Below, piece after piece: positions 1-9,113 of a stretch of DNA of 22,020 nt (positions are counted from its first letter, which is position 1; each line of letters opens with the position of its first letter). A program made the position numbers and the translations under genes. This DNA comes from DASQFU01 sp035632955. Lineage in GTDB: Bacteria; Eisenbacteria; RBG-16-71-46. The notes beneath the pieces were generated by a model, which saw only the letters and a list, made by a program, of their open reading frames with translations, did no database searches and was not told the DNA's origin. The stretch spans positions 1-22,020 of the forward strand of contig DASQFU010000222.1 of NCBI GenBank assembly GCA_035632955.1. Direction: 5' to 3'.

Positions 1-1
1 G

Positions 2-457
2 CAGCTCAAGCTCTCCTGGATGATCGCCCTCGGCCCCGAGCCGGCGCGCACCGAACTCCTGAACGGACTGGAGTGGGTGTCGGATTTATTCCTCTCGGTT
101 TCGACTCCGGTCCAGAACGCGCTGCCACGGCTGCTATCCGCACGACGCTCGTTTCAAGCGCGAGTGCGCGAGCGATTGAGCGAGAACCTCGATTTGCTGG
201 CGAGGCTCGTGAAGTCGCGGCCTGCGATCCACCATCTGCGGGCGGAGGGCGGCTGGTCTGCCGTGGTGCGAATGCCGAGGTCGCTCACCGACGAAGCGTG
301 GGCCCTGGAGCTGTTGCGGCGGGACGTGGTCGTCCATCCCGGACTCTTCTATGACTTTCGTGATGAAGAGCACCTGGTGTTGAGCCTGCTTCCCGAACCG
401 GCGGTGTTCGCATCCGGTCTGATGCGACTCGGCGACGCCAGCGCGTCCTCGGAGTGA
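2..457 (+). CDS. PLP-dependent aminotransferase, class I/II (C-terminal part)
   Basis: This is the C-terminal half of a pyridoxal-phosphate aminotransferase that enters from the left edge; the reading frame is open from base 2. The first residues (QLKLSWM) match the segment that follows the catalytic lysine in class I/II aminotransferases, usually SK..GLPQLKL.W, so the PLP lysine should lie just outside the window. About 151 residues remain, covering the rest of the large domain and the small C-terminal domain, with a typical end (GGWSAVVRMP, then VVVHPGLFYDF and LVLSLLPEPAVF). The VHPG.FYDF pattern resembles transaminases that use alanine or other small amino acids, but the substrate cannot be read from this part. 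The gene ends at a TGA 162 bases before the M16 gene, so the two need not share a transcript. Confidence 0.85.
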   Translation, partial: QLKLSWMIALGPEPARTELLNGLEWVSDLFLSVSTPVQNALPRLLSARRSFQARVRERLSENLDLLARLVKSRPAIHHLRAEGGWSAVVRMPRSLTDEAWALELLRRDVVVHPGLFYDFRDEEHLVLSLLPEPAVFASGLMRLGDASASSE

Positions 458-507
458 ATCTGGGATCCGCGCGGAATCGCCGCGGAGCGCACATGCTTTC
501 GGCCCGC

Positions 508-522
508 ACGAGCCGCGCTCGT
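508..522 (+). terminator. short hairpin after the aminotransferase gene
   Basis: There is a perfect 6-bp stem (ACGAGC/GCTCGT) with a 3-base loop, followed by a pyrimidine-rich stretch without a clear T-run. It could terminate the aminotransferase transcript. The rest of the 458-619 gap shows nothing else that can be named. The evidence is weak. Confidence 0.25.
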
Positions 523-607
523 CGGTCCTTTCCGGGCTTCCGGCCGGTCACGGTTGAAGGCCTCCTGGCTCGACCCTAGGTTTGCGCCTCACCCGAAGTC
601 CTGGCCG

Positions 608-614
608 AAAGGAG
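608..614 (+). promoter_or_regulatory. Shine-Dalgarno site that fixes the M16 start
   Basis: AAAGGAG lies 5 bases before the ATG at 620. The frame is open back to an ATG at 554, but that start has no such site and would place 22 residues in front of the export signal, so 620 is preferred. Confidence 0.8.
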
Positions 615-619
615 ATACG

Positions 620-3466
620 ATGAGAATGATTTTCCTCCGCCCGCTCGCGAGGCGTCCTGGACGGGGCGTCCTGGTCCTCGCGCTGGCAGGGTTGACGATC
701 GCCGGAGCCGTGGGTTGCGCGGCTCTCATGACCCAGGGGAGCAAAGCCCCGATGGTGAAGCTCGACTACGAGAAATACACGCTGCCGAACGGTCTCGATG
801 TGGTCCTGCGCCGCGATCCCAGGCTGCCGATCGCCGCCGTGAACCTCTGGTACCACGTCGGACCCTCCAACGAGACCGCCGGCCGCACCGGATTCGCGCA
901 TCTGTTCGAGCACATGATGTTCCAGGCGTCCGGCCACGTCGGCGACGACCAGTACTTCCGGATTCTCGAAGGCGCGGGCTCGTCGTTCGTCAACGGCACG
1001 ACCGATTTCGACCGCACGAACTACATGGAGGACGTTCCCGCGAACCAGCTCGAGCTGGCGCTGTGGCTGGAGAGCGACCGGATGGGCTTCCTGCTCGATC
1101 GGCTGGATCAGCGCATGCTGTCGATCCAGCAGGGCGTGGTCCGCAACGAGCGCCGGCAGAGCTTCGAAAACGCGCCCTACGGACTCGCGCAGGAAGCCGT
1201 GCTCCACGAGATGTTCCCGAAGGGTCATCCGTATCATGCGATGGTGATCGGATCGCACGCGGACATCCAGGCCGCGAAGCTCGAGGACGTGCGCGACTTC
1301 TTCACTCGCTACTACGCGCCGAACAACGCGAGCCTCGCGATCGTCGGCGACATCGACGTCCAGAAGACCAAGGCGCTGGTCGACAAATATTTCGGCAGCA
1401 TTCCTCGCGGCGCGGAAGTGCCGAAGGTCGAAGCGTCCACGCCACCGATCACGAGCGAGCGGCGCGCCGTCGTCACCGACAAAGTCGAGCTGCCGCGCGC
1501 GTACCTGGCGTGGATCACGTCGACCATTTTCCAGCCGGGCGACGCCGAGGCGCGGATCGCGGCGCAGATCCTGGGCGGGGGCAAGGCGAGCCGGCTCTAC
1601 AAGAGCATGGTCTACGACAAGAAGATCGCGCAGTCCGTCGCCGCCGAGCAGCAATCGCTGACGCTCGGCTCGGTGTTCCAGATCACGGCCACCGCCAAGC
1701 CCGGCCACACCGCCGAAGAGATGGAGACCGGCGTCGACGCCGAGCTGGCGCGGCTCGCGAGCGAAGGTCCGACCGCCGAGGAGCTGTCGTCGGCCAAGAA
1801 CGCGATCTGGGCGGGCACCGTCAAGAGCCTGGAGCACCTGGGTGGATTCGACGGCGTCGCCGATCGTCTCAATCTCTACAACCACCATCTCGGTGACCCC
1901 GGCTACCTCAACAAGGATCTGGCGCGCTACGGCGCCGTGACGGCCGACGGCGTGAAGCGCTTCGCGGCCGAGCAGCTCGCCAAGAACAAGCGGGTCGTCG
2001 TGTTCGGCGTCCCGGGGGACAAGGTGCTGGCAGCCGAGCCCCCCGAGGTGCAAGCGCCGCCCCCGGTCGCGATGACGACCGAGTCCAAGGAGCCGTGGCG
2101 GAAGGAGCAACCCAAGCCCGGACCCGCGTCCACGGCGCCGCTGCCGAGCGCGAAGAGGTTCGAGCTGCCGAATGGCCTGCCGGTGTATCTGGTCGAAGCC
2201 CACAACCTGCCGATCGTCGCGGCGCATCTGGTCGTGCGCTCGGGGAGTGCCGCCGATCCGGTCGCCCTGCCCGGTCTCGCCGGCTACACCGCCTCGATGC
2301 TGGACGAAGGCACCAGCAAGCGCGATGCGCTCGGCATCGCACGCGAGCTGGAAGCGCTGGGCGCCGACCTATCCACCGGCTCCAGCAACGACGGCAGCTT
2401 CGTCACCTGCAAGACGCTCAAGCAGAATGCGAGCGCAGCGCTGGCCGTCATGTCCGACGTCGTGCTGAATCCGGCGTTCCCCGACAACGAAGTCGAGCGC
2501 ATTCGAAATGATCGACTGACGGCACTGCTCCAGCAGCGGGATTCGCCGTTCCAGACGGCGCTCCGCGTGATGACCGTCAACCTCTACGGTTCGGAGCATC
2601 CGTACGGTCACGTCCAGCTCGGTACCGACGACGCCATCAAGAAGGTGAAGCGGGAGGACCTGGTCGGCTTCTACCAGCAGGGCTTCAGCCCGAACAACGC
2701 CGCGCTCGTGATCGCGGGCGACGTGACCGAAGCCGAGGCACGCCGCCTGGCGACGGAGGCGTTCGGGGAGTGGAAGGGCTCCGGTCAGGAGGCTCCGAAA
2801 CCGGCCGCCGGCACGCCGGTCAAGGAGCGCGTGCTGGTCGTCAACAAGCCGGGCTCCCCCCAGACCGCGGTTCTGGTCGGACAGATGGGCGTCATGCGAT
2901 CCGACCCGAGCTACGAGAAGCTCAACGTGATGAACACGATCCTGGGCGGATTGTTCGCGAGCCGCCTCAACATGAATCTGCGCGAGGACAAGGCGTGGTC
3001 CTATGGCGCGTTCTCGTTCCTGGGCGAGAATCGCGGCGTCGGGCCGCTCGTGATCGGTGCGGCGGTGCAGACCGCCTTCACCGGACCCTCGATCGCCGAG
3101 ATGCTCAAAGAGGCGAAGGGGATGATGGCGAACGAAGTGACGCCCGACGAGCTGACGCTCGCCAAGGAGTCGATCTCGCGTTCGCTGCCGGCGTTGTTCG
3201 AAACCACCTCGAGCACGGTCGGCACGGTCGGATCGCTGTACCTGCACGATCAGCCGCCCGACTACTACGAGAGCCTGCCCGCGCGCCTGAACAGCATGAG
3301 CGGCGCCGAGGTCCTGGATGCGACGCGAAAGCACCTGAACCCGGACGGCATGCTGGTGGTGGCGGTTGGAGATCGGGCAAAGATCCTGCCGCAGATCGCC
3401 AAGCTCGAGCTCGGGCCGATCGGGCATCGCGATCCGGATGGCAACGTGGCGGGACCGGTGCAGTAG
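620..3466 (+). CDS. M16 family zinc peptidase, fused two-half form, predicted lipoprotein
   Basis: This is a 948-aa zinc metallopeptidase of the pitrilysin/insulinase M16 family, with both halves of the clamshell on one chain. Residues 1-32 form a basic then hydrophobic export signal ending AVGC, a plausible lipobox with Cys33. The N half (about 50-450) carries the inverted zinc motif HLFEH at 94-98 and the third ligand Glu177 in VRNERR, so it should be catalytic. A Pro-rich linker (about 472-513) joins a second half that lacks HXXEH (GYTAS at the equivalent place) but keeps the R/Y element LREDKAWSY (Arg788, Tyr795), which in M16B heterodimers comes from the non-zinc subunit. The protein therefore looks like a fused heterodimer acting in the periplasm or at a membrane on short or unfolded peptides. 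A strong terminator follows, so it is probably the last or only gene of its unit. The substrate is unknown. Confidence 0.93.
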   Translation: MRMIFLRPLARRPGRGVLVLALAGLTIAGAVGCAALMTQGSKAPMVKLDYEKYTLPNGLDVVLRRDPRLPIAAVNLWYHVGPSNETAGRTGFAHLFEHMMFQASGHVGDDQYFRILEGAGSSFVNGTTDFDRTNYMEDVPANQLELALWLESDRMGFLLDRLDQRMLSIQQGVVRNERRQSFENAPYGLAQEAVLHEMFPKGHPYHAMVIGSHADIQAAKLEDVRDFFTRYYAPNNASLAIVGDIDVQKTKALVDKYFGSIPRGAEVPKVEASTPPITSERRAVVTDKVELPRAYLAWITSTIFQPGDAEARIAAQILGGGKASRLYKSMVYDKKIAQSVAAEQQSLTLGSVFQITATAKPGHTAEEMETGVDAELARLASEGPTAEELSSAKNAIWAGTVKSLEHLGGFDGVADRLNLYNHHLGDPGYLNKDLARYGAVTADGVKRFAAEQLAKNKRVVVFGVPGDKVLAAEPPEVQAPPPVAMTTESKEPWRKEQPKPGPASTAPLPSAKRFELPNGLPVYLVEAHNLPIVAAHLVVRSGSAADPVALPGLAGYTASMLDEGTSKRDALGIARELEALGADLSTGSSNDGSFVTCKTLKQNASAALAVMSDVVLNPAFPDNEVERIRNDRLTALLQQRDSPFQTALRVMTVNLYGSEHPYGHVQLGTDDAIKKVKREDLVGFYQQGFSPNNAALVIAGDVTEAEARRLATEAFGEWKGSGQEAPKPAAGTPVKERVLVVNKPGSPQTAVLVGQMGVMRSDPSYEKLNVMNTILGGLFASRLNMNLREDKAWSYGAFSFLGENRGVGPLVIGAAVQTAFTGPSIAEMLKEAKGMMANEVTPDELTLAKESISRSLPALFETTSSTVGTVGSLYLHDQPPDYYESLPARLNSMSGAEVLDATRKHLNPDGMLVVAVGDRAKILPQIAKLELGPIGHRDPDGNVAGPVQ

Positions 3467-3485
3467 CGAAAACGGACGCTTGATG

Positions 3486-3528
3486 ACGACGAGGGGTTTG
3501 CGCTCGTGCGCCGGCCCCTCGTCGTTTT
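3486..3528 (+). terminator. intrinsic terminator of the M16 gene
   Basis: A perfect 11-bp stem (ACGACGAGGGG, 3486-3496, with CCCCTCGTCGT, 3515-3525) encloses an 18-base loop and runs into TTTT on the plus strand, 20 bases after the M16 stop codon. The opposite strand lacks a T-run, so it mainly serves the plus strand. The DinB gene ends just beyond it, so it also limits convergent read-through. Confidence 0.85.
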
Positions 3529-3571
3529 AGCGTGCGGGAGCGACCTCATCGGCCAGCCCGGCGGCTCCGAA

Positions 3572-4138
3572 TCAGCCGGCGGGACGGGTCCGGTAGAGAT
3601 GCCGCAGCAGGTTGATCTGACCGCGGTGCCCGGCCTCGTGCTCGACCAAGTGGTAGAGCGCCCAGCGCACGTTGAGCACGCGCGTGCCGCCGTCGGGGCG
3701 GTGCCGGATCACCTGGCGATCCAGGTCCGCGTCCTCGAGGGTCGCGAGCGTGTCGCGGGTGTGGGCGCGCGAGCGGGCGAGGAGGTCGTCGAAGAACGCG
3801 AGGTCCTTGGCCGTGAGAGCCGGCGATGGAGGTGCGTCGGGGACAAGCGGCATGCCGTCGTCGTCCATCGTGACGCCGATCACGCCCCGCACGTCGCTGT
3901 CCGGCCTTCCGAGCACGCCGACATGGAGAATGTGGGTCTCCGCGACGGCGACGTGGGCGAGCAGCATCCCGATCGTGTTCATGCCGGGCGCGAACTGGCG
4001 CTCGAGCTCGGCGGGCGCGAGGCCGCGCGTGTCGCGGATCAGATGCCCGCGCTGATCGTCGAGCGCAGCCAGGAACAGTCCCGCCTGAGGCGAACGGCAC
4101 GCCGGAACCTCGAGAACCGTGCGAGTCGTCGCGCTCAT
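3572..4138 (-). CDS. DinB family protein (second of a tandem pair)
   Basis: This 188-aa protein is of the DinB/DUF664 fold, a four-helix bundle that usually binds a divalent metal through three histidines. Candidate ligands are His62 (GMLLAHVAVAE) and His167/His171 in YHLVEHEAGHRGQ, the usual place near the C-terminus. Family members include thiol-dependent S-transferases (bacillithiol or mycothiol type) and many uncharacterised stress proteins; nothing here selects a substrate. Its ATG overlaps the TGA of the upstream DinB gene (ATGA), indicating translational coupling. The two proteins match closely around PGMNT.GMLLAH, DDDG.PL and LVEH.AGH.GQ.N.LRH, so they arose by duplication. No signal peptide is visible, so the protein should be cytoplasmic. 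The link to the DNA-damage gene dinB is in name only. Confidence 0.85.
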   Translation of the reverse strand: MSATTRTVLEVPACRSPQAGLFLAALDDQRGHLIRDTRGLAPAELERQFAPGMNTIGMLLAHVAVAETHILHVGVLGRPDSDVRGVIGVTMDDDGMPLVPDAPPSPALTAKDLAFFDDLLARSRAHTRDTLATLEDADLDRQVIRHRPDGGTRVLNVRWALYHLVEHEAGHRGQINLLRHLYRTRPAG

Positions 4139-4722
4139 CGGCGCTGGGGGTCCGGAACGCCGCGGCTCACCCGATAGTAGTGGCGGAGCATGTTGACCTG
4201 ACCGTAGTGGCCGGCCAGGTGCTCGACCAGGTGGTGATAGATCCAGCGCAGGTTGGCGGTTTCCTGGGCGCCGTTGCGGCGGGTGCGAGAGACCTCGCGA
4301 TCGAGATCCGTATCGGTCAGTGGTCGCGTCGCGCGCTTACAATACTCCCGGCCCCTGCCGATCAGATCGATGAAGAAGCCGAGGCCTTTGCCCGCGAGAC
4401 CCGCGGGCGGCGCCGCGCCTTCGGGGAGCGGCAGGCCGTCGTCGTCGATGCCGATTCCGAGCACGTCGTCGGTGGCGAACGACGTCATACCCAAAGGCCC
4501 GACCTGCGTCCAGAACACCTCGACCACGGCGATGTGGGCGAGCAGCATCCCGACCGTGTTCATGCCGGGGGCGGGCTGCCACGCCAGCTCCTCCGGCAAG
4601 GCGCCTTCGAGATCGACGATCAGGAGTTTCGTCAGCTCGTCGAGCTGGGCGACGAACAGACCCGTTTCGCGAGAGCGATAGCCTTCGAGCGGGAACAGGA
4701 TGCTTCGAGTGTCTGCGTTCAT
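4135..4722 (-). CDS. DinB family protein (first of a tandem pair)
   Basis: This 195-aa protein belongs to the same DinB/DUF664 family as its downstream neighbour. The three-histidine site is expected from His63 (GMLLAHIAVVE) and His168/His172 in HHLVEHLAGHYGQ. The ATG at 4722 (MNADTRS) is chosen because its N-terminus lines up with that of the paralogue (both reach GLF.A.LDE after about 20 residues). An ATG at 4794 would add 24 residues, and neither start has a convincing ribosome site, so the start is uncertain. The stop codon overlaps the start of the next DinB gene. The pair diverges from the carbinolamine dehydratase gene, and any shared promoter region would lie in 4723-4850. The physiological substrate is unknown. 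Confidence 0.83.
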   Translation of the reverse strand: MNADTRSILFPLEGYRSRETGLFVAQLDELTKLLIVDLEGALPEELAWQPAPGMNTVGMLLAHIAVVEVFWTQVGPLGMTSFATDDVLGIGIDDDGLPLPEGAAPPAGLAGKGLGFFIDLIGRGREYCKRATRPLTDTDLDREVSRTRRNGAQETANLRWIYHHLVEHLAGHYGQVNMLRHYYRVSRGVPDPQRR

Positions 4723-4836
4723 GGATTGGGTAAGAGACTCAATGCCGGCCCGGTTCGTCAAGCAGGATCGCGCGCTCGCTTGACTTCGCGGCATGCGCAG
4801 CCGACCCTCGCTGTGTGATGCGTGTGGTGCGCCGCG

Positions 4837-4844
4837 AGGAGGAG
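4837..4844 (+). promoter_or_regulatory. Shine-Dalgarno site that fixes the dehydratase start
   Basis: AGGAGGAG is followed by 6 bases and the ATG at 4851. An in-frame ATG at 4815 would put this sequence inside the gene and add 12 residues not expected in the family, so 4851 is preferred. Confidence 0.8.
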
Positions 4845-4850
4845 AGAATC

Positions 4851-5204
4851 ATGGCTCAGTTGACCCAGTCGTCCTGCGTTGCGTGTCGAGGTGGGGTGCC
4901 GACCTTGACCGAGGCGGAAATCGGGAACTTCCAGCCCCAGGTTCCAGAGTGGCGCGTGGTCGAGGTGGACGGCATCAAGCGGCTCGAGCGCACGTTCAAG
5001 TTCGAGGACTTCCGCTCGGCGATGAGCTTTGCCGTCCGCGTGGGCGAGCTGGCGGAGCGCGAGGGACATCATCCCGATCTGCATGTCGCCTGGGGGAAGG
5101 TTCGGGTCGAGACCTGGACGCACAAGATCCAGGGGCTGCACGAGAACGACTTCATTCTCGCGGCCAAGACCGACGAGGTGTTCGCGGGCTCGCCTGCCCG
5201 GTAG
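4851..5204 (+). CDS. pterin-4a-carbinolamine dehydratase (4a-hydroxytetrahydrobiopterin dehydratase)
   Basis: This 117-aa enzyme belongs to the PCD/DCoH family, which dehydrates 4a-hydroxytetrahydropterin after aromatic amino-acid hydroxylation. It covers the whole family length. The N-terminus has the bacterial CVACRGG..TLTEAEI start, then WRVVE and the core EGHHPDLHVAWGKVRVETW. His73, His74, Pro75 and His91 (THK) fit the active-site pattern HHP...TH. The usual TH..GGLT is THKIQGLHEND here, a minor variation. No phenylalanine hydroxylase lies nearby. Many bacteria carry this gene without one; proposed roles then include molybdopterin metabolism or removal of oxidised pterins. The protein should be cytoplasmic. 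It is a single-gene unit convergent with the pyrophosphatase gene. Confidence 0.93.
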   Translation: MAQLTQSSCVACRGGVPTLTEAEIGNFQPQVPEWRVVEVDGIKRLERTFKFEDFRSAMSFAVRVGELAEREGHHPDLHVAWGKVRVETWTHKIQGLHENDFILAAKTDEVFAGSPAR

Positions 5205-5272
5205 CTGACTCGGCCGAGCGGTAGTGATAAACCACGCCCGGCTCTACCTCGGGTCGGATCACAATCGAGCCT

Positions 5273-5321
5273 GAAGCACGACGCCCCCGCCCGATCGGGC
5301 AGAGGCGCCGGTGTGTGCTTC
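5273..5321. terminator. hairpin between convergent dehydratase and pyrophosphatase genes
   Basis: A 7-bp outer stem (GAAGCAC/GTGCTTC) encloses the perfect palindrome GCCCGATCGGGC (5289-5300). It sits in the 141-base gap between two converging stop codons, where a two-way terminator is expected. Neither side has a T-run, so termination is only suggested. Confidence 0.4.
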
Positions 5322-5345
5322 CCGTGCGCGTTGGCGCGCGACGGT

Positions 5346-7817
<2,472 letters not shown>

Positions 7818-7823
7818 GAAACA

Positions 7824-7829
7824 CTCCTT
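7824..7829 (-). promoter_or_regulatory. Shine-Dalgarno site that fixes the pyrophosphatase start
   Basis: AAGGAG on the minus strand lies 6 bases before the ATG at 7817. The frame stays open back to 8111, but those 98 extra codons are Arg/Pro-rich and not family-like, so 7817 is the start. Confidence 0.85.
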
Positions 7830-8293
7830 AAGAACGGTCGGTTGGGTGAGTGGTCCCCCGCGGCGCCGAGTTTCAGGCTGTCGTGTGTTCCGTGGGGCCG
7901 GCCCGTGGGGTGACGCTCCGCTCCGGTCCAGTCGCCGGCGCGAAGGACGGAGCAACATAGCCGAGGGGCACCCATCGGGCAAGCACGCGAGAGAATCCTG
8001 GGGCGCCACGTCGCAGGGGATCGGCGCAACCAGCGACTCAGCTGACGCGGGCGCTGGCTCGACGCGAACGTCGCGCACAGCGTGATCTCGTTGCCGCGGA
8101 CGGTCCAGCAAGTCATCGGGAGCCGCAGCCCATCTCGGTCGGCAGCTCTACGATCGGTCCAATTTCACGGGAACGTCTTGTGGCAACCCCAAATTTCCGA
8201 GTCGAAGAGCCAACGCCGCGTCCCGACCAGGCCACCGACGATGCTCTGCCGCGTCCGCGACGGAGGGTTTCACGCGACATTTTGTCCTGAATC

Positions 8294-8314
8294 TCGTTAG
8301 CGATTTCGTTAGCG
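8294..8314. repeat. two direct copies of TCGTTAGCG, 12-base period
   Basis: TCGTTAGCG occurs at 8294-8302 and 8306-8314. The spacing is just over one helical turn, which would suit a regulator binding as a dimer on one face. The function is unknown. Confidence 0.5.
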
Positions 8315-8386
8315 CAAGCTTTGTGGCTAAACCCAGAAGCGGGCCTCGCCGATAACCGCTCACGGCAGGGGTCGCGATCTCGTGGA

Positions 8387-8399
8387 TGACCGGTGGTCA
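8387..8399. promoter_or_regulatory. inverted repeat TGACC-N3-GGTCA
   Basis: A perfect 5-bp inverted repeat with a 3-base centre lies about 110 bases before the first DUF11 gene. It may be an operator or may be chance at this GC content. Confidence 0.25.
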
Positions 8400-8432
8400 C
8401 CGTCGCGTCTTTCTTTCCTCGCGTGATTCCTG

Positions 8433-8476
8433 CGGCTGGCTGACACGCAGCCGGATCTCGGACGTTTTCCGTCCGA
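8433..8476 (+). other. two hairpins in the leader of the DUF11 gene set
   Basis: CGGCTG/CAGCCG (8433-8438 with 8448-8453) is followed at once by TCGGACG/CGTCCGA (8458-8464 with 8470-8476, loop TTTTC). They end 18 bases before the ribosome site AGGGAGG at 8495-8501. They could protect the 5' end or affect translation; no known riboswitch class was recognised. Confidence 0.4.
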
Positions 8477-8508
8477 CAACGGGAAGTTCCATCCAGGGAG
8501 GATGAGGG

Positions 8509-9024
8509 ATGCACGCTTCGATCTCGCGCGCGCTCGGCGGCGCGCTCGTCGTTCTCGCTCTGCCGTGGCCGATCGCGTCGCACGCGCAGGCTCCGCTCGA
8601 TGTCTCACTCACGGCTCATCGCGTGGTCGTGGACGCTCGCGGCCGTGAGTCGCTTCGCCCGGGAGACCGGGCCAAGCCCGGCGAGCTCGTGGAGTACCGC
8701 GCCGCCTATCGGAACGCCGGCGCCCTGGCGCTGCGCAAGGTCGAGGCGACGCTGCCGATCCCGGCCGGCACCGAGTATCTCGCGCGATCCGCGCGACCGG
8801 CACCGGCGCTCGCCAGCGTCGACGGACAGCGGTTCGAGCCGCTACCGCTCAAGCGACTCGTGCGCCGGCCGGACGGGCGTGAGGAGCTTCAGGAAGTGCC
8901 CGCCTCCGAGTACCGGTTCCTGCGCTGGTCGCTGGGAGCCATCGAGGGACGCACGACCCAGACCGTGCGGGCTCGCGTGCGCGTGAGCTCCGCCGTCGCC
9001 GCAGCCACCGCGGAACGGCGCTAA
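8509..9024 (+). CDS. small secreted DUF11-like protein
   Basis: This 171-aa protein starts with a Sec signal peptide (hydrophobic stretch about 9-24, likely cut after SHAQA near residue 28). The rest is one beta-sandwich of the DUF11 / conserved-repeat type: PGDRAKPGELVEYRAAYRNAG, then LRKVEATLPIPAGTEYL, a charged segment (108-134) and a closing YRFLRWSLGAIEG...VRARVRV. It has no cysteine, membrane anchor or sorting tail. AGGGAGG lies 7 bases before the ATG. It is the first gene of a run of four secreted DUF11 proteins and the only one with a single module, so it may be a subunit, cap or adaptor for the longer ones; that is inference. Function is unknown. Confidence 0.8.
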   Translation: MHASISRALGGALVVLALPWPIASHAQAPLDVSLTAHRVVVDARGRESLRPGDRAKPGELVEYRAAYRNAGALALRKVEATLPIPAGTEYLARSARPAPALASVDGQRFEPLPLKRLVRRPDGREELQEVPASEYRFLRWSLGAIEGRTTQTVRARVRVSSAVAAATAERR

Positions 9025-9048
9025 GCCGCAGGACGACCCCAAGACATC

Positions 9049-9085
9049 GCGGACGGCACGCCTCTCACGGGGGGCGCGCGTCCGC
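9049..9085 (+). other. intercistronic hairpin
   Basis: GCGGACG (9049-9055) pairs perfectly with CGTCCGC (9079-9085) in the 89-base gap between the first two DUF11 genes, 8 bases before AAGGATCGGAG. No T-run follows, so it is more likely an mRNA stability or translation element than a terminator. Confidence 0.4.
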
Positions 9086-9113
9086 TTCACCACAAGGATC
9101 GGAGCTTTCGACC

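Larger units (their letters stand above)
7818..8508. other. 691-base divergent spacer without a credible gene
   Basis: This gap separates the pyrophosphatase gene (minus) from the DUF11 gene set (plus) and must hold the promoters of both. No open frame in it looks like a protein; those present are Arg-rich shadows. A less GC-rich stretch lies at about 8275-8340, with a 9-base direct repeat (8294-8314). Further on are an inverted repeat (8387-8399) and two hairpins (8433-8453, 8458-8476). No clear -35/-10 pair could be assigned. Confidence 0.6.

Noticed and set aside
548..2227. Long minus-strand open frame of 559 codons opposite the M16 gene
   Set aside because: It is an Arg/His/Leu-rich shadow of a GC-rich gene; the plus strand has clear M16 motifs.
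3506..4177. Plus-strand open frame across the first DinB gene
   Set aside because: Shadow frame; the minus strand has the DinB histidine pattern and an ATGA overlap with its paralogue.
7818..8111. 98-codon N-terminal extension of the pyrophosphatase
   Set aside because: The extra residues are Arg/Pro-rich, and AAGGAG plus a signal-like N-terminus place the start at 7817.
8306..8376. Possible cyclic-di-GMP-type riboswitch (GCGCAAGC...GGCTAAACC)
   Set aside because: The conserved loop elements and tetraloop/receptor of that class could not be matched; only short weak stems are present.
8113..8583. 156-codon minus-strand open frame in the divergent spacer
   Set aside because: Highly charged, no motif, and it overlaps the start of the DUF11 gene, so no support as a gene.
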